A stretch of DNA of 64,000 bases, taken from the NCBI GenBank assembly GCA_002633025.1, contig NMRB01000569.1, forward strand, positions 158,188 through 222,187, written 5' to 3'. Source of the stretch: Notospermus geniculatus (taxonomy: Eukaryota > Nemertea > Pilidiophora > Heteronemertea > Lineidae). The notes beneath the pieces are model-generated. The model had not been told where the DNA came from. It saw nothing but the letters and a program-made list of their open reading frames with translations, and did not search any database. This document shows positions 39,333-48,524 of this stretch, piece after piece. The position numbers and the translations under genes are program-made. The stretch's first letter is position 1; the number at the start of each line of letters is the position of its first letter.

Positions 39333-40334
39333 TTGAAAATAGGTAAGGAATATGAAGTAGAATCAATGGGGAAAATATCAACAACTTACGGTTATAAATT
39401 TGAGGTGTTCTTGTTTGAAGATGAAGATTTCTGCAAAGTTTGGCTTCCGCCTAGGTATCAAAATTTGGCAACAGGAAAATATATAATGGTTTACAATGGA
39501 ACCGAATTAAACAATTACTTAGATTTAGAGTTTAAGTCAAGCACCGGCGAAAAACAATCGCAACAAGTGATTCAACCTCAAGAAATGAATCAACAACTTA
39601 CTTATCAACCTCAACAACTTACTTATCAACCTCAAGAAATGTTACAGCTTCAAATTAATCATCAAATGTTACAATCTAATCAAATGTTACAATCTAATCA
39701 AATGTTACAACCTCAAGAAATGATTCAACCTCAACAGTTTACTTATCAACCTCAATCTAATCAAATGAGTCACCCTCAACAGTTTACTTATCAATCTAAT
39801 CAAATGTTACAACCTCAACAGTTTACTTATCAACCTAATCGAATGTTACAACCACCTGAAAAAGAACCTCAAAATCATCATAAAATGAAATGTGAAATTT
39901 TCCCGCCTCATCAAATGTTACAATCTCAACAAATGTTACAACCTCAGCCTAATCAAATGTTACAACTTCAATCTAATCAAATGTTACAACTTCAATTTAA
40001 TCAAATGTTACAACCTCAAGAAATGATTCAACCTCAACAGTTTACTTATCAACCTCAATATAATCAAATGATTCAACCTCAACAGTTTACTTATCAGCCT
40101 CAATCTAATCAAATGTTACAACCTCAACAGTTTACTTATCAACCTAATCGAATGTTACAACCTCAAAATAATCAAATGTTACAATCTAATCAAATGTTAC
40201 AACCTCAAGAAATGTTACAACCTCAAAATAATCAATCAAATAAAAAAGACAGAAATAGGAAAGTTAAGTGCGAGAAGTGTTCAAAAGAAATCTCCTACAC
40301 AAATGTATCAAAGCATAGAAAGATATGTCAGTGA
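39333..40334 (+). CDS. AT-rich virus-like ORF 3: OB-like domain, MLQPQ/QFTYQPQ repeats, C-terminal C2HC finger
   Basis: 333 residues. The N-terminal ~75 (KIGKEYEVESMGKISTTYGY, FCKVWLPPRYQNL, YIMVYNGTEL) have a strand pattern resembling small OB-fold/ssDNA-binding-type proteins found in virus-derived genes. The middle is a long array of MLQPQ / QFTYQPQSNQ repeats. The end is a basic zinc finger, VKCEKCSKEISYTNVSKHRK followed by IC (CxxC-x12-HxxxC). Its stop lies two bases from the stop of a converging gene. The family is not identified; a nucleic-acid-binding role is inference. Confidence 0.5.
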   Translation: MKIGKEYEVESMGKISTTYGYKFEVFLFEDEDFCKVWLPPRYQNLATGKYIMVYNGTELNNYLDLEFKSSTGEKQSQQVIQPQEMNQQLTYQPQQLTYQPQEMLQLQINHQMLQSNQMLQSNQMLQPQEMIQPQQFTYQPQSNQMSHPQQFTYQSNQMLQPQQFTYQPNRMLQPPEKEPQNHHKMKCEIFPPHQMLQSQQMLQPQPNQMLQLQSNQMLQLQFNQMLQPQEMIQPQQFTYQPQYNQMIQPQQFTYQPQSNQMLQPQQFTYQPNRMLQPQNNQMLQSNQMLQPQEMLQPQNNQSNKKDRNRKVKCEKCSKEISYTNVSKHRKICQ

Positions 40335-40336
40335 AA

Positions 40337-40609
40337 TCATGAAAATGAATAATTCAACTTATCTATCAGTTCATGTTGTAATTTATGATTTCGAAAGCAT
40401 TTATTATACTTAAAACATTTATTACATTCTTCGCATCTTTTTATGCTTCTAAGATAATCTGAGATATACTGAATATTTTTGTAAGTTTCATAAGGAATAT
40501 GTTTATTTCTGTCATAAATTTCAATTAACTCTCTTAAAGTAGAAATAGAATAATAAGCAATAGCTGAAATAGCTCCTAAGATTAATATCTTATCTCTATT
40601 ATTATAAAA
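40337..40609 (-). CDS. Partial AT-rich ORF 4 running into the N gap: membrane helix and Cys/His finger
   Basis: Read from the gap edge, the minus strand is open for ~90 codons to a TGA at 40337-40339. It encodes ILILGAISAIAYYSIS (a membrane-like helix), RELIEIYDRNKHIPYETYKN, and RCEECNKCFKYNKCF with two following histidines, a C2H2-like finger. The 5' end is in the gap. It converges on ORF 3 with a two-base spacer. It is invisible to start-codon-based ORF calling. Family unknown. Confidence 0.45.
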   Translation of the reverse strand, partial: FYNNRDKILILGAISAIAYYSISTLRELIEIYDRNKHIPYETYKNIQYISDYLRSIKRCEECNKCFKYNKCFRNHKLQHELIDKLNYSFS

Positions 40610-41153
40610 NNNNNNNNNNNNNNNNNNNNNNNNNNNNNNNNNNNNNNNNNNNNNNNNNNNNNNNNNNNNNNNNNNNNNNNNNNNNNNNNNNNNNNNNNNN
40701 NNNNNNNNNNNNNNNNNNNNNNNNNNNNNNNNNNNNNNNNNNNNNNNNNNNNNNNNNNNNNNNNNNNNNNNNNNNNNNNNNNNNNNNNNNNNNNNNNNNN
40801 NNNNNNNNNNNNNNNNNNNNNNNNNNNNNNNNNNNNNNNNNNNNNNNNNNNNNNNNNNNNNNNNNNNNNNNNNNNNNNNNNNNNNNNNNNNNNNNNNNNN
40901 NNNNNNNNNNNNNNNNNNNNNNNNNNNNNNNNNNNNNNNNNNNNNNNNNNNNNNNNNNNNNNNNNNNNNNNNNNNNNNNNNNNNNNNNNNNNNNNNNNNN
41001 NNNNNNNNNNNNNNNNNNNNNNNNNNNNNNNNNNNNNNNNNNNNNNNNNNNNNNNNNNNNNNNNNNNNNNNNNNNNNNNNNNNNNNNNNNNNNNNNNNNN
41101 NNNNNNNNNNNNNNNNNNNNNNNNNNNNNNNNNNNNNNNNNNNNNNNNNNNNN
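40610..41153. other. Assembly gap (Ns)
   Basis: A run of ~540 Ns. The sequence to its right starts with a 120-bp copy of 34423-34541, so the gap may hide a misjoin. Confidence 1.
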
Positions 41154-41272
41154 GAGGATATGCCAGCTCCAGGGTGAATAACATTCAGCCTAACCGTCCA
41201 TGGGCATAGAGGAAATGGCCTGACCCGGTCTCACACTTTCAAAACATGTTCATGAGAGGACCCATGGCTTAG
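41153..41272. repeat. ~120-bp direct repeat, copy 2
   Basis: Identical by eye to 34423-34541; see that entry. Confidence 0.9.
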
Positions 41273-41428
41273 TTTTATCTGGGCCTACTACCTGACTACA
41301 TGTAGTAGCCTTGGCCTCCTCGGTCTAGCCTAGTGCTAGGCAGGCAGGGCCTGGGCCCCTACATCATGGGCTAGCCACAGAGGCTAGATTGCTGCACGAA
41401 ATGACGAAGACAGTAGTTAGATACATAC

Positions 41429-42250
41429 CAGTGAGAGTTTCTTTGAAGTCACTTTCTAGAAAGTGGCGGTGACACACTTGTGCTCCATCTTGAGGAGTCC
41501 AGAGCTTTCCTCCTGAAATTAAAATGAAAGAAGTATAGGGGCCTGCTATGTGAACAAAAAGTTTTAATGTTGATACAAATAGGCCTATAGGGGCCTAGCA
41601 GTTAGAAAGAGCTTGAAAAACATTTTAAAATGACACCAAAATCATATGAATACGTTGAGTATTAACAAAGTTATGATAAATTGAAATTGTCACATCATAG
41701 GTCATAGCCTGGCCTTTCATGCTAGACCTATACCTAGTAGTAGGCCTAGGGCCTAGGCCTAGGCAAAGTTATGATAAATTGAAGTTTGTCACATAGGCCT
41801 AGCACGTGCAGGCCTACAGTTCATTCCACTTCCCAGTGCCCTTGGTGCCCAGTCAGTGGGCAGTGGTGGCAGTGCCAGTGGCGCGAGGTTTATCAACGAG
41901 CTCTCCGATGCCGCAATGCAACGGCTGGGTCAAATTTGACGAAACATACGTCAATCGACTTGTCTTTCTTGCCGGTATCTTTCTGCTATCTTCATTTTTC
42001 GCGTAAGGCGGACATAACGGATCCCTTTCTCAAAACCCATTTCATTTTGCCATGGTGTTCAGTGCAGATTACACGTGCGCGATGCATTGCGTAGTAGCTA
42101 CCTACCTGAAGCTCGGCCACAACGTTGTCGTTGCCCGGTGTTCTCAATTCGCCGGATGGCAACACGCCATTTTTGTTTCAATTCAGTGTCTTTTGGGAAT
42201 TTGAATCCCCCAAACCCTCGGCACTTGGGAACACAACACGGACGTGGCAT
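41429..42250 (-). CDS. THAP zinc-finger protein, first two exons
   Basis: Exon 1 is 42250-42106 (ATG, encoding PRPCCVPKCRGFGGFKFPKD, then ELKQKWRVAIRRIENTG) and ends before GTAGGTAG. Exon 2 is 41512-41429, preceded by TTTCAG and ending before GTATGTAT; it encodes KLWTPQDGAQVCHRHFLESD followed by FKETLTG. Both junctions are phase 1 and join cleanly. Together they form a THAP domain: C-x4-C near the start, the invariant Trp, then CxxH (VCHRHF) and the DF. THAP domains bind DNA and are typical of P-element-type and other transposases and of host factors. Further exons would lie left, in or beyond the gap. The gene reads inward from the right TIR of the 33.5-42.4 kb element. Confidence 0.8.
41690..41815. 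repeat. TAGGCCTA-rich stretch
   Basis: Dense overlapping 'cctaggcc' and 'taggcctag' words in the THAP gene's first intron. Confidence 0.6.
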
Positions 42251-42423
42251 TATCGGCGGTAATGCCTCATAATTTCATCATTTGCAGCGTAAAAAGGATC
42301 AGAGACGCGCAGAATGTTGTTGTTTACATTGGCAACCTGTCACCGGAAGTGCACCGCTTGAACCACTAATTCACGAGCGCCACGGCGGATTAGTTCACGA
42401 CGGGAGCGCCCCATTGACGTATT

Positions 42424-42800
42424 GTTCAAAGTTGGCAATGTCATGAATTTGTTTGAAAACATGGTTGTACTAGTATTTCAAAGTGTACTATAGGCCTAGC
42501 TTTTTTAAAGGTCGTTCAAAGTTTACAAACAATGGAATTGTTTATTGGTTTTATTTTAAAAATAGTTGACTTTACAATTTGTTTTAAAAACAATGTTGTA
42601 TTATACGTGCTACAGGGCCGAATATGTTGAAATTTTATTTTTTTACTTTTTTATATGTTGTGTTGTTAGTTCCGACATGTAGTATATAGTTGTATCATTG
42701 GGTCCATGCTTTTAAATTTTTACTATCCTAATCTACAGGTGAGGACATGGCCTGTGGTCAATTTCGAACCAAAATTTGCCTATGGTATGGCATACATATG
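42424..42800. repeat. 'catgaatttgtttgaaaa' satellite units and flank
   Basis: Copies of the satellite seen at 32580 and 33390 (to about 42560), then non-coding AT-rich sequence. Confidence 0.55.
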
Positions 42801-42870
42801 TAGCGAAGCTATAGGTAGCGGAGCTACAATGATATAATCCGCGTTCCTACCAGTCCAGCTGGTGGGACAT

Positions 42871-42944
42871 GTCTCTTTAGCTCAGTGTGGTAGAGCGTTG
42901 GACTTACAAGCAAGAGGTTGCAGGTTCGAATCTCAGCCTGGACA
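42871..42944 (+). other. tRNA-like sequence, copy 1
   Basis: Has D-arm 'tagctcagtgtggtagagc' with two extra bases, a CTTACAA loop (anticodon TAC, valine-type), and T-arm 'gcaggttcgaatctcagc'. The acceptor arms (GTCTCTT with CCTGGAC) pair at only about four of seven positions and the anticodon stem is poor, so a working tRNA is unlikely. Confidence 0.6.
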
Positions 42945-43203
42945 ATTTTCTTCGCTTGTTACATTGGTGGCCAGTACGGGGCACGATTAGTTTGTGTGTC
43001 TCTCACCTCATGCAGGGCCCTGAAGTCGGGACCTTTGTATAGTGAGCTTGTGGGAAAGCAGGGTAGACCAGCCCATGAGTTACACGTTGTTGTGGTCACG
43101 GGGGCGTGACCTGCCGAGGGGGAGGCTATGTCGTAGCGAAGCTATAGGTAGCGGAGCTACAATGATATAATCCGCGTTCCTACCAGTCCAGCTGGTGGGA
43201 CAT

Positions 43204-43275
43204 GTCTCTTTAGCTCAGTGGTAGAGCGTTGGACTTACAAGCAGGAGGTTGCAGGTTCGAATCTCAGCCTGGACA
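43204..43275 (+). other. tRNA-like sequence, copy 2
   Basis: Same as copy 1 but with a normal-length D-loop (tagctcagtggtagagc). A-box and B-box promoter words are intact, so RNA polymerase III transcription is plausible; the acceptor stem is still mismatched. Confidence 0.6.
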
Positions 43276-43689
43276 ATTTTCTTCGCTTGTTACACATACA
43301 TCAGTATTCCAATCATAATTTTTGGATTGAATCAAAGCGATGCACGAAACATAAAGTGCATCCGCCCTTAATTTTATCTTGACCCCTTTTAATCAAATTG
43401 ATTTCCGGATTTTGATACAGCATGGGATTTTGATACAGCATGTGACGTGTGGTGATTGATTTCAGTGTGCATTTAACATGTATAAGACATTTAGGTATGC
43501 ATGTAGTGTGACGTACACAACAGTTTGGGACCATTTTTGTTCTTTGTTGTTTGATTGATATTGTTGAGTTTGACCAGACACACATTAAATTCTAATATAA
43601 AATTGTACTGACATGTTTGTTACTCTTCATCCTGAGTTGGGCACAGTGAATCACTGTCAATCTACCATGACTACCGGTACTACTGGACC

Positions 43690-43950
43690 TGGCTCATGTT
43701 TTCATTGAATTGATCATTGCAATTGGCTCATTCTTGGCTCAAAAAAGTTGATACCGGCTCCTCTGTTCAAAAATGGCTCATTTCTGGCTCACTAGGAGCC
43801 AATATTGGCTCAATCCCCAAATATCTGAGCCAATAATGGCTCTCTACAAAGCCAGTGTTGGCTCATTTTATGAGCCAGCAGTGGCTCTTTATGAGCCGAT
43901 GCTGGCTAATACTACGAGCCAAAGTTGGCTCGTGTCAGGAGCCAAAAAAA
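43690..43950. repeat. Array of TTGGCTC / GAGCCAA words
   Basis: About 15 copies of 'tggctc' or 'gagcca' in both orientations spaced ~15-25 bases, partly self-complementary (gagccaatattggctc). Similar in style to the arrays at 11560 and 46219. Confidence 0.65.
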
Positions 43951-44439
43951 GAAATTAAGAAAGGAACAAATTGTAGGCCTTGGCTAGTCCATGAGCTCGA
44001 ATTTAGGACTCAAAACAAACTTCCGATTCAGCAACAGTAGGACCGAGGCCTACGTCCGGATTGTACGCTTACCGGATCAGCCCTCCTCGGCGTCAAGGCC
44101 GGAAATGGGCAGGGGCGTCACGTATTTAGGAAAAACAACGTAGGCTCCTACCGATAGACCTACTGAGATTCACATGTCAGAGCTCTCACTTAGGGCGATC
44201 GCCACATTTTGCCTTGAGACCCCAAGGTCTACGGCCCCACCAAGTGAGTTGAGCACCGCCCCCAAAAACACACTGCATGAATTCTCTGCCGGTATCACTA
44301 TATTTACATAGGCCTACCTCTTATGCCTCCCGCTCCATGCATCATCGATCGATGGGCCTGTGCGATTAGGCCTATCCATAATATATACGCATGACGTCAT
44401 GACGCTACCTGTAGACACAAACATAGGCCTATTCGCCCG

Positions 44440-45075
44440 GCAGCGAAATTTTTTTTCCCACTCTGGTTCCGGGCTCAGGTATAGCTTATTAGCATATGAC
44501 CAATCAGCGCACTCATGTCCTAGGTCTATGCCCGACGCAATAGCCCCCAAAAATGTAACCATAATCGACCATGCCATGCTATGCACTTTCCGTGGTGACC
44601 ATTTATAAAACTATCCATAAAATTACAAATTTATGCAAAGAAAACGCGCATATGCGAAGTGTTAGTTTGTGGATCCGTCTTTTTCCCCATTTCGTGTCTT
44701 ATATCAGTCAACAACTACTTTCATCCCAGCATTGTCATGTGGCTTGATGATGTTCATCGATGTTTTGATAAAAATTCCAACAAATCATTTAAATGGAAAC
44801 TGAGCGAGATAGAACAAGGAAAGTTGATATTTTTCACACATTACCTGGAGGCAAACATTACGAGCGTACATAGGCATGTATTTTGAGACATACAATATGA
44901 AGGTAGGCGAAATCGCGCCAAAAAGCTTCCACATGCATTACAAATGTATACGTCAACAACAATTCCACGTGTTCATAAATTATGCAGCTGCGACACGAGA
45001 AATGATTGGTCATAAGCAAATGAGTTATATCTGAGCCCGGAACCAGAGTGGGAAAAAAAATTTCGCGGCCCGGAC
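44440..45075. mobile_element. Fold-back MITE-like element
   Basis: The left arm 'gcgaaattttttttcccac...ggttccgggctcaggta' (44444-44480) and further 'catatgaccaatca' are inverted in the right arm 'tgattggtcataagc...tctgagcccggaaccagag...aatttcgc' (45002-45066). The ~430-base centre lacks a gene. Confidence 0.65.
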
Positions 45076-45375
45076 GCTAAACATAGTCCAGTCAATCTAC
45101 GAAAAAAATGGCCAAACCCTAAACAAATTGCAACAAGAGGTTTTTTGGGCGTTTTCTGGTACAGTTTCACGTGCTTTACAACATACTAAAAGTCCAAAAA
45201 AATCCCATCCCGGAAGTTGGTCAAAATCCCGTTTCCATGGCAACCGACCATGAAAATCACGATTTTTGTTAAATGGGTGTAAATGTTGTCTTATATGTGG
45301 TATTCAGTTGATCCAAGAATCAATCCTTATATAAGAGAAGGTAGCCTAACTTTCCGGCACATTGCCGACTTAGGA

Positions 45376-45412
45376 AATGGTCAAGGTCAAGGTCAGAGGT
45401 CAAGGTCAAGTG
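45376..45412. repeat. Cluster of five AGGTCA half-sites
   Basis: 'ggtcaaggtcaaggtcagagg' continuing 'tcaaggtcaag' gives direct AGGTCA half-sites with 0-2 base spacers. The same word cluster, inverted, occurs in the repeats at 9890-10310. Confidence 0.7.
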
Positions 45413-45890
45413 AGAATTTTAACTTTTACGCCAGTTAGTCCACGTCCTTATGTCGTTCTTATATCATTCTGCGGAAACATCATATTAGAGCCAATCTGAA
45501 CCCAGGTTTAGTTACTCTTGGTACCCAGCTTTCAGAAAAGTCATGTTGCCAAAAAATCTTTTGCCCGCTACAGCCGCTAGGACGTTTTGAATATTGGGAA
45601 CTGACTTCATCATTGGACGTCAGTCAGCATCCTCCCACAGCAGGGGTTTTTACCTCGCTCCTCTTCATCCGCTCACACAAACCCTGCCGACATCCGCTGG
45701 AATCCGTGGAGTATCAAAGCCATTCCAGCAAATGTTCATCCCCACCATCTCATCCCAAGTTGGCCGCTGATTGATACACATGAACTACGCAGGTTTGAAC
45801 AAAGCTGACCCAGGTCAACATGAAATTACTCCCTCGGCGTATCTGNATGTACACAAAGAGTACAGATGATAAAAGCACTGCACAGATTAC
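45413..45890. other. Intergenic with single-N join at 45846
   Basis: No gene or repeat array recognised. Confidence 0.4.
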
Positions 45891-46008
45891 GGGCCGTATT
45901 CACGGACCGCACTTTAGCCTAAAGTATAGCTTAAGTTATACTTTCTCTATGCTTGAAGCATTGCGAAAAGTCAGACTTTAATGAAAGTGCGACCCGTGCA
46001 TACGGCCC
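45891..46008. mobile_element. 118-bp MITE with GGGCCGTATTCACGG ends
   Basis: GGGCCGTATTCACGG at 45891 is matched, with one mismatch, by inverted CCGTGCATACGGCCC at the right; 'tac' flanks both sides. The inner part has 'gcactttagcctaaagtata' and inverse-like words. Same family as the relic at 11895. Confidence 0.75.
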
Positions 46009-46218
46009 TACATGTGTCAACTTACCCTTTAAATAATCTACATGTAGGCCTAGCGAGTCTTGCAGCAGCTGTTTGACACTTACTGAAAAAGAAAGACACC
46101 AACAATTAACCCTTTCGGCACACAACAGCAGCTACCGGTACTGTATACAAGGCAGTGATAGTAGGTCCTGACCTAGGTCCTAGGCCCATTGTATCTACTC
46201 CTATGTCACACAGGCCAG

Positions 46219-46332
46219 GCATCCCAGATAGCCATATATATTGGCCCAATGTTGGCCGATGTTGGGCCAACTCTGGCCCGAGTTGACCCGACATAGGCCA
46301 ACATTGGGCCAATATGTATGGCTAGCTGGGAT
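46219..46332. mobile_element. Palindromic MITE of TTGGCCCAATGTTGG type
   Basis: 'atcccagatagccatatata' and 'ttggcccaatgttggcc' at the left are inverted as 'ggccaacattgggccaa' and 'tatggctagctgggat' at the right, with TGGGCC words throughout. Confidence 0.75.
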
Positions 46333-46429
46333 TTGATTGATGGACATTGCACGAACTGACTACATTGCACGAACTGGCTAGCACTTCATTAGCTTAGGCA
46401 TAGGCTAGGCCTAATGTGCTATAGCATAC

Positions 46430-46700
46430 TATTAAGTATAGCCTATAGGCGAGGCCTAGCCTGCTAGGCCTACCCTAGGCCTATTGACGTTGAGTATATA
46501 GCCTTAGGCCTAGGCCTAGGGCCTGCTAGCCTAGTGCTAGGGGCCTAGCTAGGGAGGCCCTGCCTGGCCCTACCGGTAGGCCTAGCCTAGGCTAGGCAAG
46601 TCAAATGATCCTAGGGAGGCCTAAATAAGCATAGGGAGGCGCCTTAGCTTCACTGAGGCTAGGCCTACCGACGCCTGCCCTACCGAAAGGCGAGGCATCG
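46430..46700. repeat. AGGCCTA-dense stretch
   Basis: More than fifteen 'aggccta'/'taggcct' words with short spacers and no fixed period. Confidence 0.6.
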
Positions 46701-47508
46701 GCCTACAAACAAATCGATGTCAATAATCATGATAATGGTAGGCCTCAATGCACACAGCATGCACACTGCATGCACTACGTGAGCTGGCCTGAGTCATGCC
46801 AGTCGAGTCGAGTCAGCCGACGGCCGGCCCAGATCAGTGCCACAAATCACGCTGAATATTTAGGCCTATACGAATTAACATGAGTTGGTTAACACTGTAG
46901 CTATATCATTTCATACTAACAAAGTTGTAAAAGGATATACCAGCAAATATGTACATGTAGGCCAACTTTATTTTGATGACAGATTTCGGAGGAAAATCAA
47001 CTCACCGTCCGGTTTGCGTAGCACATGTATGAGCAACCAATGCGCATGCTCCGTAGGTCTCAGTCACCAGTCGGAACGTCTCGCCTCCGCCACTCTCCCG
47101 CCAATCACACTGGCCCAGGAAAGTATGTCATACCGTGTTGAGGGTGCTGCACTTGTGCGGCGAAGTTGTCTGGCCTCTACGTTGGAGAGTGGCCCGTTCT
47201 CCAGTGGTTTAGTTACCCGGTTACCTGACGCAGCCATGCAGTTCGTCACGTGAGAATTTTTATGTTGATGAGCGCCGTGCCGTGCGAACGGCTATGCGAA
47301 CACTATACACTGCTATAAGGCAACAAATTTTATCGAAATTTTACTGTTTATTGTGGTCAAATGACCCCAAGAATCAATAGGCTTCTTTGTGATACGCATA
47401 AGAACCATTCCTGACAGTTTCGCCGCGAAACATGTTGAATTTCGTCAGTTATCCTGCGGAATGCACAGATTGGATGGGGAGATCGAGAGAAACTCAGTGA
47501 AAACAAGG
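46701..47508. other. Intergenic, no gene recognised
   Basis: Several ORFs overlap on both strands near 46885-47253 without recognisable domains or splice support. Confidence 0.4.
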
Positions 47509-47538
47509 AAGACCGCCCCATTGGGTTGGGGCGGTCTT
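47509..47538. repeat. 12-bp stem hairpin
   Basis: AAGACCGCCCCA, loop TTGGGT, TGGGGCGGTCTT. A short perfect hairpin, possibly a relic of a palindromic MITE. Confidence 0.7.
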
Positions 47539-47739
47539 AATGATTCCCGTGTCTGTGCTACATGTATAAGTAGCTTCACAGCCACGTGTTGGTGTTTACA
47601 TGCATATCATTCAATTTTGACCAATCACAGGCCGAATGACGTTCTCCGGCTAGCCGCAAGTTTATGTTTGCCATTTCAGCGGAAGTGCGCAGATCTTTCT
47701 CGTTTTCGTTAATTTGGGATTTGTCTATGTTACACTTGG

Positions 47740-48300
47740 AAATTTATCTTTCGTTTCCACTTCGTAGCTACGAAGTGGAAATTCACGGTGCATTATAACT
47801 CTCTCGGTCTTACATGATATGTTAAAAGACCCACCAGCAGCAGGAATATTTTATGCTACAACCATCCCGTGAAATACATTAGATCATGGAAATGAAGTAG
47901 AAATTCGTATTTCGTATTTCGTCAGGTTTCGTGAGGATTCGAAAATCTGGCGAAACACGAAGGACGAAATACGAAATTCAACTTCATCTCCAGCACCTAA
48001 AGTATTTCTAGTAGAGATGGTTGGTACCACAAATGTTACTGCTGCCAGTGCGTCTTTTAGCATATCATGTACGACCAAGAGAGTTATGACGCATCTTGAA
48101 TTTGAAATTTATTTTTCGTTTCCACTTCGTAGATACGAAGTGGAAATATACAAAGTTTAATACACAAAGAAACTCTTTCGGTCTAACGTCATATGCTGAA
48201 AGACGCTCTTACAGCAGGCGATATTTGTGGTACCTACCATCTCCTGAAATACGTTACGTCATGGAAATGAAGTCCAATTTCGTATTTCGTACTTAGCGTT
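47740..48300. repeat. Three ~170-bp units in alternating orientation (+, -, +)
   Basis: Units at about 47740-47925 (+), 47935-48100 (-) and 48112-48296 (+) share the dyad 'tttccacttcgtag' / 'ctacgaagtggaaa', 'ctctcggtct', 'gatatgttaaaagac' and 'ggaaatgaagt...cgtatttcgt'. The middle one is inverted and lacks the dyad. Confidence 0.75.
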
Positions 48301-48356
48301 TCGTCAGACTAGCGAAACCTCACTACTATTGTCTTCAACTCAAGTGTGTGAAAAAG

Positions 48357-48524
48357 TCACCCTTTCCTTCCAATTAATTGCTTTATTCGTTGAACCAAAA
48401 CTGCTCGGAACTTTGCCCCGCTGATACAATAGAGAAGGAAATTGACAGCGTGATTTAAATATGCCATGGTCGTGGATGAGTATCGAAGGAGCAAGGCGAG
48501 GGCTATGTGCTTTGCTGTATCATA
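48357..48524 (-). CDS. Last exon of a class A GPCR (TM7 and C-terminal tail)
   Basis: After an acceptor-like 'cgctacaccag' the minus strand encodes YDTAKHIALALLLRYSSTTM, AYLNHAVNFLLYCISGAKFR and a basic tail ending at a TGA (48357-48359). 'YLNHAVNFLLYCISGxKFR' is the TM7 / helix-8 signature of rhodopsin-family receptors (NPxxY position occupied by NFLLY). The exon starts at a codon boundary. The exon encoding TM1-TM5 lies on the same strand at 63196-63917 and ends in phase 2, so at least one exon (TM6) must lie between, if both belong to one gene. I did not find it. Confidence 0.7.
   Translation of the reverse strand, partial: YDTAKHIALALLLRYSSTTMAYLNHAVNFLLYCISGAKFRAVLVQRIKQLIGRKG

Larger units (their letters stand above)
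33502..42415. mobile_element. Probable large TIR element carrying SAP-SWIM and THAP genes
   Basis: AATGGGGCGTTCCCGT (33502) and ACGGGAGCGCCCCATT (ending 42415) match inverted at 15 of 16 bases. Further paired words follow inside (attagtggttca, acttccggt), giving imperfect TIRs of ~75 bp. Both outer flanks are the same 'catgaatttgtttgaaaa' satellite, as if an array had been split by insertion. Inside, a plus-strand gene reads inward from the left TIR and a minus-strand gene reads inward from the right TIR. The centre holds an AT-rich block and the N gap. No target duplication is obvious. Confidence 0.5.
42801..43290. repeat. tRNA-derived SINE-like repeat, two direct copies (42801-42960, 43127-43290)
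   Basis: Both copies share 'gaagctataggtagcggagc', 'atgatataatccgcgttcct', 'ccagtccagctggtgggacat', the tRNA-like part, and 'caattttcttcgcttgttaca'. The intervening 166 bases are unrelated or a tail. Confidence 0.75.

Noticed and set aside
40582-41184. 200-residue ORF across the gap
   Set aside because: Almost wholly translated Ns.
43204-43275. Functional tRNA-Val(TAC)
   Set aside because: Acceptor and anticodon stems mispair, and an identical flank repeats 330 bases away, so it is a SINE-type tRNA-like sequence.
46885-47253. 122-residue ORF with an overlapping opposite-strand ORF
   Set aside because: No domain, splice support or conservation signal could be named.
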